Shown: in pieces, positions 32,484 through 38,658 of the stretch
Layout of the letters: the number at the start of each line of letters is the position of its first letter
Numbering within the stretch: the stretch's first letter is position 1
DNA from: Candidatus Desulfofervidaceae bacterium
Lineage (GTDB): Bacteria > Desulfobacterota > Desulfofervidia > Desulfofervidales > Desulfofervidaceae
DNA length: 38,658 nucleotides
Direction: 5' to 3'
Assembly: GCA_027038965.1 (NCBI GenBank)
Contig: JALWFG010000019.1
Location: forward strand, 1-38,658
The notes under the pieces: generated by a model
Told to the model about the DNA's origin: nothing
Seen by the model: only the letters and a program-made list of their open reading frames with translations
Databases searched by the model: none
Program-made: the position numbers and the translations under genes

Positions 32484-32930
32484 ATGGATTTCTATCAAGA
32501 AATCGATGTCAAATTGAAAGCAGCCTTGAAGAATAAAGATAAGCTTGCATTGAATACTTTAAGGGGGTTAAGAGCTGCTATTAAAAACAGGGAGATAGAG
32601 TTACAGCGCAAGTTGACAGAAGCAGAGTTTATTCAGCTTGTCTCTAGGCAGATTAGGCAAAGAGAGGATTCTATTATTCAATTTAAAAGGGGTAACCGTT
32701 TTGATTTGGCTGAAAAAGAGCAACAAGAGCTTCAAATTTTAAAACAATTTATGCCGCCCCCACTTTCTGAGACAGAATTAAAGCAACTAGTGTTGCAAGT
32801 AATTACAGAAGTGGGGGCTAAAGGCCCTAAAGATATGGGGCAGGTGATGAAAAGGGTAATGGCCCAAGTAGGTGGTCGGGCCGAAGGAAAGCGGGTAAGC
32901 GAGTTAGTAAGACACCTCCTGAATAGCTAA
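32484..32930 (+). CDS. yqeY: GatB/YqeY domain protein
   Basis: 148 residues, the full length of YqeY. The helical N-terminal part has LNTLRGLRAAIKNREIELQR and the C-terminal domain has GPKDMGQVMKRVMAQVGGRAEG, similar to the tail of GatB of the tRNA amidotransferase. It may bind tRNA, but its exact role is not settled. The rpsU-yqeY pair is widespread. The dnaG and rpoD genes that often follow are absent here. Confidence 0.93.
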   Translation: MDFYQEIDVKLKAALKNKDKLALNTLRGLRAAIKNREIELQRKLTEAEFIQLVSRQIRQREDSIIQFKRGNRFDLAEKEQQELQILKQFMPPPLSETELKQLVLQVITEVGAKGPKDMGQVMKRVMAQVGGRAEGKRVSELVRHLLNS

Positions 32931-33160
32931 GCATCTGAAAATCTGTCTTTTAGCCTTCTTGTTTTAAACTTGTTTGGTTCTACGGTTTTTTTCCTATGAT
33001 AGTAAGCGACGGGTAAATGGCGCTGTCACGTAGCTCAATATCCACTCAACTATTATCCAACCGGATAGTAGAATCTTGGCTTGCATTCTTTGTCTTTTCT
33101 TGATATATACTTTCAAGGTCTGTTTTTCGTTTTTTTCATTTTGTTGACAAGGCGGTAGCG
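32931..33160 (+). other. 230-nt non-coding leader region before pyrG, with a hairpin
   Basis: No credible gene on either strand. A stem of nine pairs (33050-33058 with 33063-33071, one T-G wobble, loop AACC) lies in the middle. It has no T-run after it, so it is not a terminator. T-rich tracts lie at 32986-32992 and 33122-33137. A possible promoter is entered separately at 33081-33109. The function of the hairpin is unknown. Confidence 0.6.
33081..33109 (+). promoter_or_regulatory. Possible pyrG promoter (extended -10)
   Basis: TTGCAT (33081-33086, weak) is followed after 17 bp by TATATA (33104-33109), which has TG one base upstream, giving an extended -10. It lies 52 nt before the pyrG ATG. 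A second weak candidate is TATGAT at 32995-33000 without a good -35. This is an eye-based call. Confidence 0.4.
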
Positions 33161-34810
33161 ATGAAAAGAAGGAATTTGAAAACAAAGTTTATTTTTGTCA
33201 CAGGGGGGGTGTTGTCGTCTTTAGGAAAAGGGTTGGCTTCGGCCGCCATTGGCGCCCTAATGGAGAGTAGAGGGCTTACTGTTACCTTCCAGAAGCTTGA
33301 TCCTTATATCAATGTGGATCCTGGGACTATGAATCCCTTTCAGCATGGGGAAGTATATGTAACCGACGATGGGACCGAAACAGACTTGGACTTGGGTCAC
33401 TACGAACGTTTTACTTCTGCTCGAATGGGCAGTAAGAATAATTATACCTCTGGGAAAATCTATTATTCAGTAATTTTGAAAGAGAGGCGGGGGGAGTATC
33501 TTGGTGGCACGGTTCAGGTAGTTCCTCATGTGACAGACGAAATCAAAAACGCCATTTTGAGTGTTGCTGGCGATGCCGATATCGCCATTATTGAAATTGG
33601 TGGTACGGTAGGGGATATTGAAGGTTTGCCTTTTTTGGAGGCTATAAGGCAATTTCGTTTAGATGTGGGTAAAGAAAATGCCATTTATATCCATTTAACC
33701 CTTGTGCCTTATATCAGGACGGCAGGGGAACTGAAGACTAAACCCACTCAGCACAGTGTAAAGGAGCTTAGGGCTATTGGAATTCAACCAGATATCATTC
33801 TTTGTCGAACTGACCGATTTTTGCCCCAAAATATCAAAAAGAAAATTTCCCTTTTTTGTAATGTTGATGAAGATGCAGTCATTACTGCCAAAGATGTGGA
33901 TTGTATTTATGAAGTTCCCCTTGTATTCCACAGAGAGGGGTTAGATAACAAGATTATTGAATTGCTGAATATCTGGACCCGAGAGCCTCAACTTAAAGCA
34001 TGGGAAGAACTTGTTTATAAAATTAAACACCCTCAGGATGAGGTTACTATTGGTATTGTAGGGAAATATGCCAATCTCAAAGATTCCTACAAAAGCCTTC
34101 ATGAGGCCCTAATGCATGGAGGTATTGCTAATAATGCTAAGGTAAACTTAAAATACATAGAAGCCGAGGATTTAGAGGAAGGTAGTACCCAAGAACTATT
34201 GCATGATGTAAATGGTATTCTTGTCCCAGGTGGATTTGGAAGCCGAGGCATTCAAGGAAAGATGATGGCTATTCAATATGCCAGAGAAAACAAGATTCCA
34301 TTTTTTGGTATCTGTCTTGGGATGCAACTAGCAGTAATTGAATTCACAAGACATGTGGTTGGAATTGAAGGGGCAGATAGTACTGAATTTAATTCCAATA
34401 CCACTGATCCGATCATTTATTTAATGAAAGAATGGTATGACTTTCGCACTGGAAGGGTTGAAAAAAGGGATGAAACTACCGAAAAGGGAGGCACCATGAG
34501 GCTGGGGGCCTATCCTTGTAAGTTGCAAAAAGGCACCCTTGCCTATCAGGCCTATAAAAAAGATGAAATCTTTGAACGCCATCGACATCGGTATGAATTT
34601 AATAACGCCTATCGAGAACAGTTAATAAGACACGGAATGACAATTAGTGGACTTTCTCCAGATGGAGAACTAGTAGAAATTGTAGAGTTGAAAGACCACC
34701 CTTGGTTTTTAGGATGTCAATTCCATCCTGAATTTAAATCACGGCCCATGGAGCCACATCCGCTATTTAGAGAGTTTATTAAGGCTGCTTTAAACAACAA
34801 GACAAGTTAG
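33161..34810 (+). CDS. pyrG: CTP synthase
   Basis: 549 residues. The N-terminal synthetase domain has [19 protein letters not shown] (P-loop) and [19 protein letters not shown]. The class I glutaminase domain (about 290-545) has the nucleophile C385 in GICLGMQLA, and H522/E524 in CQFHPEF. It converts UTP to CTP using glutamine ammonia and ATP. The start has a modest SD AAGGCGG 5 nt upstream. A PilZ gene follows after 12 nt. kdsA, a frequent pyrG neighbour in proteobacteria, is not seen. Confidence 0.98.
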   Translation: MKRRNLKTKFIFVTGGVLSSLGKGLASAAIGALMESRGLTVTFQKLDPYINVDPGTMNPFQHGEVYVTDDGTETDLDLGHYERFTSARMGSKNNYTSGKIYYSVILKERRGEYLGGTVQVVPHVTDEIKNAILSVAGDADIAIIEIGGTVGDIEGLPFLEAIRQFRLDVGKENAIYIHLTLVPYIRTAGELKTKPTQHSVKELRAIGIQPDIILCRTDRFLPQNIKKKISLFCNVDEDAVITAKDVDCIYEVPLVFHREGLDNKIIELLNIWTREPQLKAWEELVYKIKHPQDEVTIGIVGKYANLKDSYKSLHEALMHGGIANNAKVNLKYIEAEDLEEGSTQELLHDVNGILVPGGFGSRGIQGKMMAIQYARENKIPFFGICLGMQLAVIEFTRHVVGIEGADSTEFNSNTTDPIIYLMKEWYDFRTGRVEKRDETTEKGGTMRLGAYPCKLQKGTLAYQAYKKDEIFERHRHRYEFNNAYREQLIRHGMTISGLSPDGELVEIVELKDHPWFLGCQFHPEFKSRPMEPHPLFREFIKAALNNKTS

Positions 34811-34822
34811 GTAAGGGCGAAA

Positions 34823-35539
34823 ATGCCTCCCCCAGATATAAAAAGAGTTATTCAGCCTTCTACGAAGTTAGACCTTATAATAGGTGCAAATGAGGACAGA
34901 AATTGGGTAGATGTGAGGAGTACTATCATCTATGATGTTTTTCCAAATGACGGGTATTTTATAGTGGCCCAAACCGATCCCCCAATACTAAACTCAATGG
35001 AAGGAGAAACAATAGAAGCGAGTTTTTTATGGTATGAAGACCCTACATCTGAACCCAAACGATATGCCTTTTCTTCCATAATTCAAGGGTTGGAAGACTA
35101 CGAACTTTCTCGGGGTAATAGTGTAAAAGCAGTGCGTCTAAAATACCCCAAATATTTTTATCGAAGAAATCTCCGCTTTTTTTACCGAGTAACACCTGTA
35201 AACGAATATCCGATAGAATTATACGTTCCAGGGTATCCTGAATCTTTACCTATTATTGATATTTCTGGAGGAGGAATTTGTTTTTCTCACCCAAAGCTGG
35301 ATTTTTTGGAAAGATTAAAAAAGGGAGAAAGGTTCCGTTTGGTTATTAACTTTAACGAAGAAAAAAAAATGAAGGTTTTGGTAGAAGTGGTAAGAAAATT
35401 TGCTAAACCTGAGATGCCCAAAATTTCATTTATGGCAGTAAAATTTTTAGACCTTCCTCCTACCGATAGAGAATTTTTGGTGACAGTAGTTAAAAGGATA
35501 GAAAGAATAATTCTGAGGAAGAGAGCTGGTTTAATTTAA
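34823..35539 (+). CDS. PilZ domain protein (likely c-di-GMP receptor, YcgR-like)
   Basis: 238 residues, no signal peptide or membrane segment. The N-terminal half (about 10-105) is beta-rich and resembles the YcgR/PilZN-type domain, though this is only a weak likeness. The PilZ domain starts at RRNLRFFYR, where R114-R118 and R118-R122 both fit RxxxR, and D146-x-S148-x-x-G151 completes the c-di-GMP site. Such proteins pass the second-messenger signal to motility, exopolysaccharide or enzymes. The target is unknown. It lies 12 nt after pyrG and is probably co-transcribed with it. Confidence 0.85.
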   Translation: MPPPDIKRVIQPSTKLDLIIGANEDRNWVDVRSTIIYDVFPNDGYFIVAQTDPPILNSMEGETIEASFLWYEDPTSEPKRYAFSSIIQGLEDYELSRGNSVKAVRLKYPKYFYRRNLRFFYRVTPVNEYPIELYVPGYPESLPIIDISGGGICFSHPKLDFLERLKKGERFRLVINFNEEKKMKVLVEVVRKFAKPEMPKISFMAVKFLDLPPTDREFLVTVVKRIERIILRKRAGLI

Positions 35540-35567
35540 ATTTTATTTATTAAGAAAGGATTAACAA

Positions 35568-36227
35568 ATGGCATTATACAAAGATAGAAAAGAAGCAGGT
35601 GCGCTATTAGCTGAGACCTTGGGCAATTATACCCTTGAAGACCCGATTGTGTTGGCTATTCCTAACGGGGGTGTAATCATAGGCAAACAAATTGCGAACC
35701 GTTTAGGATGTCCTTTAAAGCTTGTAGTGGTAAAAAAAATTCCTATTCCCGATAACCCTGAAGCGGGTTTTGGTTCAGTGACAAGTTCAGGCATTACTAT
35801 TTTGAACTCTTCAATGTTGCCCAATTTAAATTTAACGCCCCAGCAAATCAGGCAATTAGCTAAGCAAACCTTGGAACGTATAAAGGAAAGGATGCAGGCT
35901 TACGGAATTGATGGCGATTATAGCGATATTCAAGGCAAAACTGCCATTTTGGTAGATGATGGGTTGGCCTCCGGCATTACTATGGAAGCAGCCTTGAGGA
36001 CGATAAAGCCTTTTAACCCCAAACGAATCATTATAGCTGTTCCTACCGCTTCAACTCAAGCCTTTGAAAAACTGGGATATGAAGTAGATGCAATTATTTG
36101 TCCGGACATAAAATACAAACTTCCATTTGCGGTTGCCGAGGCCTATGACAATTGGTATGATGTGAAGGATGAAAAGGTAAAACAAATTTTGGCACTTGCA
36201 AAGGGGTTTGATTTTGGGCTAAAATAA
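35568..36227 (+). CDS. Predicted phosphoribosyltransferase, COG1926 type
   Basis: 219 residues. LYKDRKEAGALLAETL at the start, AIPNGGVIIGKQIA, then the PRPP-binding loop ILVDDGLASGITM (D130, D131) typical of type I phosphoribosyltransferases. The opening motif matches the family often annotated as predicted phosphoribosyltransferase, whose substrate is unknown. The usual LPRGGV appears here as IPNGGV. AAAGGA precedes ATG. A 28-nt AT-rich spacer separates it from the PilZ gene. Confidence 0.85.
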   Translation: MALYKDRKEAGALLAETLGNYTLEDPIVLAIPNGGVIIGKQIANRLGCPLKLVVVKKIPIPDNPEAGFGSVTSSGITILNSSMLPNLNLTPQQIRQLAKQTLERIKERMQAYGIDGDYSDIQGKTAILVDDGLASGITMEAALRTIKPFNPKRIIIAVPTASTQAFEKLGYEVDAIICPDIKYKLPFAVAEAYDNWYDVKDEKVKQILALAKGFDFGLK

Positions 36228-36263
36228 GACTGTTCTTAGAATAAAAGAGAATGGAGGAAGGCA

Positions 36264-36401
36264 ATGAGTTTCAAATCCATCTTTTTTCTGATTATCTTTT
36301 GCTGGTTCATTTTAATTGCCTTTGGGGCATTTAAACCTGACAAGGTGGTGGATTTTAACGCCACTTTGGATTGGCCTACTACGGCCCAAATTGATAGTTA
36401 G
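36264..36401 (+). CDS. 45-residue membrane microprotein, unknown function
   Basis: ATG at 36264 with GGAGGAAGG directly upstream (36253-36261) opens a 45-codon frame ending TAG at 36399-36401. The product has a hydrophobic helix at about residues 5-22 (IFFLIIFCWFILIAFGAF) followed by a polar tail FKPDKVVDFNATLDWPTTAQ. It would be a single-span membrane protein or a secreted peptide with an uncleaved anchor. I do not recognise it. It fits neatly between its neighbours (36-nt and 9-nt gaps), which supports a real gene. Confidence 0.65.
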   Translation: MSFKSIFFLIIFCWFILIAFGAFKPDKVVDFNATLDWPTTAQIDS

Positions 36402-36410
36402 GGAAGCAAG

Positions 36411-36935
36411 ATGTCTCCTAAAAAGGTAGTTATTTTGGTAGCCGATTTATATCAAGACCTTGAGGTTTGGTATCCATGTTTACGGCTTAAAGAGGCCGGT
36501 CATGAGTCCCTAATTGCAGGGCCAGAAGCGGAAGTGGTGTACAAGAGTAAACATGGTTATCCTATTAAATCAGAGATTGCTATTAAAGAAGTAAATGTAG
36601 ACCGGATTGATGGTGTAATTATTCCTGGGGGATATGCGCCAGATATCTTGAGGCGGTATCCAGAGTCCATTAAATTGGTTAAGGATGTCTATGAAAAGGG
36701 CAAAATCATAGCCGCTATTTGCCATGGAGGCTGGCTTTTGGCCTCAGCTAGGATTATTGCTGGCAGGACTGTAACTAGTTTTTTTGCCATTAAAGACGAC
36801 TTGGAAAATGCCGGGGCGAACTATGTGGACTCAGAAGTCGTTGTGGATGGTAATATCATTACCTCACGAATGCCAGAGGATTTACCTCTTTTTATGACTG
36901 AGATTTTGAGGGCCTTGCAGGAATACAAAGGTTAA
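36411..36935 (+). CDS. DJ-1/PfpI family protein
   Basis: 174 residues, single class I glutamine-amidotransferase-like domain. The nucleophile elbow is AAICHGGWLLASA with C104 and H105; E18 in DLEVWYP is the matching acidic residue; GVIIPGGYAPD is typical of PfpI/YhbO. Members are described as intracellular proteases or as glycation-repair/glyoxalase-like enzymes, and the sequence cannot decide between these. It follows the microprotein gene by 9 nt. Confidence 0.92.
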   Translation: MSPKKVVILVADLYQDLEVWYPCLRLKEAGHESLIAGPEAEVVYKSKHGYPIKSEIAIKEVNVDRIDGVIIPGGYAPDILRRYPESIKLVKDVYEKGKIIAAICHGGWLLASARIIAGRTVTSFFAIKDDLENAGANYVDSEVVVDGNIITSRMPEDLPLFMTEILRALQEYKG

Positions 36936-36967
36936 AGTTGGACAATAACACTTAAGTCAGTGAGCCA

Positions 36968-37726
36968 ATGCCGCAGGTAAAACCGAAAGTTTCTCTTCTT
37001 TCTATGACCCCAAATGCCCTGGCTGTGATTTATGCCGCCTGCAAGCAGTGTTATTCAGAGGGATATGCAGATGCCTTATTTGAAAAGGCGGTAAATAGCG
37101 AGATTCCCACAGAGAGGCAAGAAGCCCTTGTGAGAAGGGTTTTGGCTTCAGGGCACGAAAGTGTTTGCGAGCATGTCTCCTTCACATTCAGTATCTCTGG
37201 CATTTCGAGGGCTTGCAGTCATCAACTGGTCAGGCATCGTATTGCTTCTTATTCCCAGCAGAGCCAGCGTTATGTGAAAATGGAAGATTTTAACTACATT
37301 GTACCTCCCACCATTGAAGAGAGGCCGCACATTAAAAAGATATATGAAGGGATTATGAAACATATCCAGGAGGCCTACAATCGCATCGTGGCTGAACTGG
37401 AAAAAGAAGGCCTTAAAGGCGAAAAGGCCCATCAGGATGCCCGTTTTGTCTTACCAAATGCTTGTGAAACCAGAATTGTAGTGACCATGAATTGTCGGAG
37501 TTTGCTTAATTTCTTTTCTTTGAGGTGCTGTGAGCGGGCCCAATGGGAAATCAGAGAGGTGGCCTGGCAGATGCTTAAAATTTGTAAAGAAAGACTGCCG
37601 TGTGTGTTTGAAAATGCAGGGCCAAAGTGTGAGAGACTTGGATACTGCCCGGAGATAAAAGGCTGCGGCAGAAAACCACCCAAAGAAGTGTTTTTTAAAA
37701 GTGTGGGGAAAACTCAAAATAATTGA
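36968..37726 (+). CDS. thyX: Flavin-dependent thymidylate synthase ThyX
   Basis: 252 residues. The ThyX motif RHRx7S is R89-H90-R91 to S99, within RHRIASYSQQSQRYV. ESVCEHVSFTFSISG and NFFSLRCCERAQWEIREVA are further signatures. It makes dTMP from dUMP with FAD, NADPH and methylenetetrahydrofolate and replaces ThyA. The C-terminal tail has C206, C212, C221, C227 and C233, possibly a metal site. Only a weak SD precedes ATG. The DNA-precursor role fits with CTP synthase nearby. Confidence 0.96.
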   Translation: MPQVKPKVSLLSMTPNALAVIYAACKQCYSEGYADALFEKAVNSEIPTERQEALVRRVLASGHESVCEHVSFTFSISGISRACSHQLVRHRIASYSQQSQRYVKMEDFNYIVPPTIEERPHIKKIYEGIMKHIQEAYNRIVAELEKEGLKGEKAHQDARFVLPNACETRIVVTMNCRSLLNFFSLRCCERAQWEIREVAWQMLKICKERLPCVFENAGPKCERLGYCPEIKGCGRKPPKEVFFKSVGKTQNN

Positions 37727-37760
37727 ATGCCTTTAGGAGGGCCTTGTAGGAGTTTCTTAA

Positions 37761-38417
37761 ATGAGAGAAAGAGACATATTTGCCATCGCTCGTGAGCGAA
37801 TGGTAAAGGAACAGATTGAGGCTCGAGGCATCCGAGACCCTCGCGTGCTTGAGGCAATGAGAAAGATCCCCCGACATCTCTTTGTGGATGAGGCCCTTAT
37901 ATCTCAGGCCTATAATGATTATCCCTTACCGATAGGGGAGGGCCAAACCATTTCTCAACCTTACATTGTGGCCTTAATGACCTCTGCTTTGGAATTAAAA
38001 GGAGATGAAAAGGTTTTAGAAATAGGAACTGGGTCTGGATACCAGACTGCCATTTTAGCAGAGCTTGCCAAAAGTGTATTCACTGTAGAACGAATGGAAG
38101 GCCTTATGTTGAGGGCCAGAAAAATACTTGACCGTTTAGGATATTTTAACGTAGCTTATAGGGTGGGAGATGGGACCTTAGGATGGCCTGAAATGGCGCC
38201 TTTTCAAGGGATTATTGTCACTGCTGCCGCCCCTCAAATTCCTCCTCCGTACCTAGAACAACTGGATGTGGGCGGAAGGCTTATAATGCCTATTGGTGAC
38301 AAATTGGCTCAGGTGTTGTATAAAATAGTGAAACTTCCAGACGGAAGTCTTGAGAAAATAGACTTAGGCGGATGTCGTTTTGTTCCGTTAGTGGGTGCTT
38401 ATGGTTGGCCAGAATAA
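37761..38417 (+). CDS. pcm: Protein-L-isoaspartate O-methyltransferase
   Basis: 218 residues. The pre-motif [18 protein letters not shown]-binding motif [12 protein letters not shown] (from E87) and [16 protein letters not shown] are those of PCMT. It methylates isoaspartyl residues in ageing proteins so that they can revert to aspartate. GTAGGAG precedes ATG. Its last 17 nt overlap the start of the next gene. Confidence 0.97.
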   Translation: MRERDIFAIARERMVKEQIEARGIRDPRVLEAMRKIPRHLFVDEALISQAYNDYPLPIGEGQTISQPYIVALMTSALELKGDEKVLEIGTGSGYQTAILAELAKSVFTVERMEGLMLRARKILDRLGYFNVAYRVGDGTLGWPEMAPFQGIIVTAAAPQIPPPYLEQLDVGGRLIMPIGDKLAQVLYKIVKLPDGSLEKIDLGGCRFVPLVGAYGWPE

Positions 38418-38658
38418 TCCTTTAAGGTCTATTTACAATTGGGTTATTTCTTGGGCAGAGACTTCGCATGCCAGTGTGGCCTTGTTTTTTGTTGCCTTAG
38501 CAGAATCCTCCTTTTTCCCTATTCCTCCAGATGTGCTTTTGATGCCCATGAGCATTGCTAGACCAAAGAAATCCTTTTCTTTTGCGGCTGTTTGTAGTGT
38601 AGGGTCAGTTATAGGAGGTGTTTTGGGGTACTTTATTGGATGGCAGTTGATGGCAAGT
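38401..38658 (+). CDS. YqaA/DedA-like membrane protein, 5' part
   Basis: An open frame of 86 codons from ATG 38401 runs off the window end. It overlaps pcm by 17 nt in another frame. The region [20 protein letters not shown], then a second hydrophobic stretch ([15 protein letters not shown]), matches the YqaA branch of the DedA/SNARE-associated membrane family, which are putative lipid or ion transport-related proteins. pcm next to yqaA is a familiar pair. An SD is not obvious, and translation is likely coupled to pcm. Confidence 0.8.
   Translation, partial: MVGQNNPLRSIYNWVISWAETSHASVALFFVALAESSFFPIPPDVLLMPMSIARPKKSFSFAAVCSVGSVIGGVLGYFIGWQLMAS

Noticed and set aside
33143-33148. TTGACA just before pyrG as a -35 box
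   Set aside because: No -10 at 15-19 bp downstream; that position lies inside the pyrG coding start.
33110-33160. pyrG attenuator of the Bacillus type (G-run at the start of the transcript plus terminator hairpin)
   Set aside because: No G-run at the likely start and no hairpin before the T tracts in this stretch.
32994-33185. 63-residue minus-strand frame in the pyrG upstream gap
   Set aside because: Its start lies inside pyrG, its composition is that of a reversed T-rich leader, and no SD or family motif was found. A gene remnant cannot be fully excluded.

Overview
The window is almost entirely plus-strand, tightly packed and low in GC. It is the core translation/transcription supercluster of a bacterium. 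The order (tuf)-rpmG-tRNA-Trp-secE-nusG-rplKAJL-rpoBC-rpsLG-fusA-tuf-S10-spc-alpha is unbroken from the left edge to rplQ at 30782. Separate rpoB and rpoC of 1371 and 1377 residues, zinc-type ribosomal proteins, a TrpB2-type tryptophan synthase beta subunit, ThyX, a PilZ protein and a pcm-yqaA pair suggest a deltaproteobacterial/Desulfobacterota-like organism, possibly thermophilic. That placement is inference from gene content and style, not from a phylogeny.

Region 1 (1-3451) starts with the last 40 codons of a second tuf copy. It continues with rpmG (L33), a tRNA-Trp with encoded CCA, secE, nusG and the rplK-rplA-rplJ-rplL stalk/L1 set, and ends in an attenuator-like hairpin before rpoB. 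Region 2 (3490-11735) is rpoB-rpoC with a 4-nt overlap. Region 3 (11732-15961) is the str set rpsL-rpsG-fusA-tuf. A promoter candidate there has its -35 box overlapping the rpoC stop codon. Region 4 (15988-30782) holds S10 (rpsJ to rpsQ), spc (rplN to secY-adk-map-infA-rpmJ) and alpha (rpsM-rpsK-rpsD-rpoA-rplQ). Gaps are mostly under 30 nt, and a strong intrinsic terminator follows rplQ.

Region 5 (30849-38658) is mixed. It has trpB2, then a near-consensus promoter driving rpsU-yqeY, a 230-nt non-coding gap with a hairpin, and pyrG. After pyrG comes a close-set run: a PilZ (c-di-GMP) protein, a COG1926-type phosphoribosyltransferase, an unlisted 45-residue membrane microprotein, a DJ-1/PfpI protein, thyX, pcm and the start of a YqaA/DedA-like membrane protein cut by the window edge. 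CTP synthase and ThyX make pyrimidine nucleotides. DJ-1/PfpI and Pcm belong to families linked to repair of damaged protein.

No phage, transposon, CRISPR or defence system is visible. The strongest anomalies are the tuf gene (ATA-dominated isoleucine codons, a four-cysteine insert, and a 3' end identical over 127 bp to the second copy), two promoters whose -35 box is built on the stop codon of the preceding gene, and the microprotein gene at 36264-36401.
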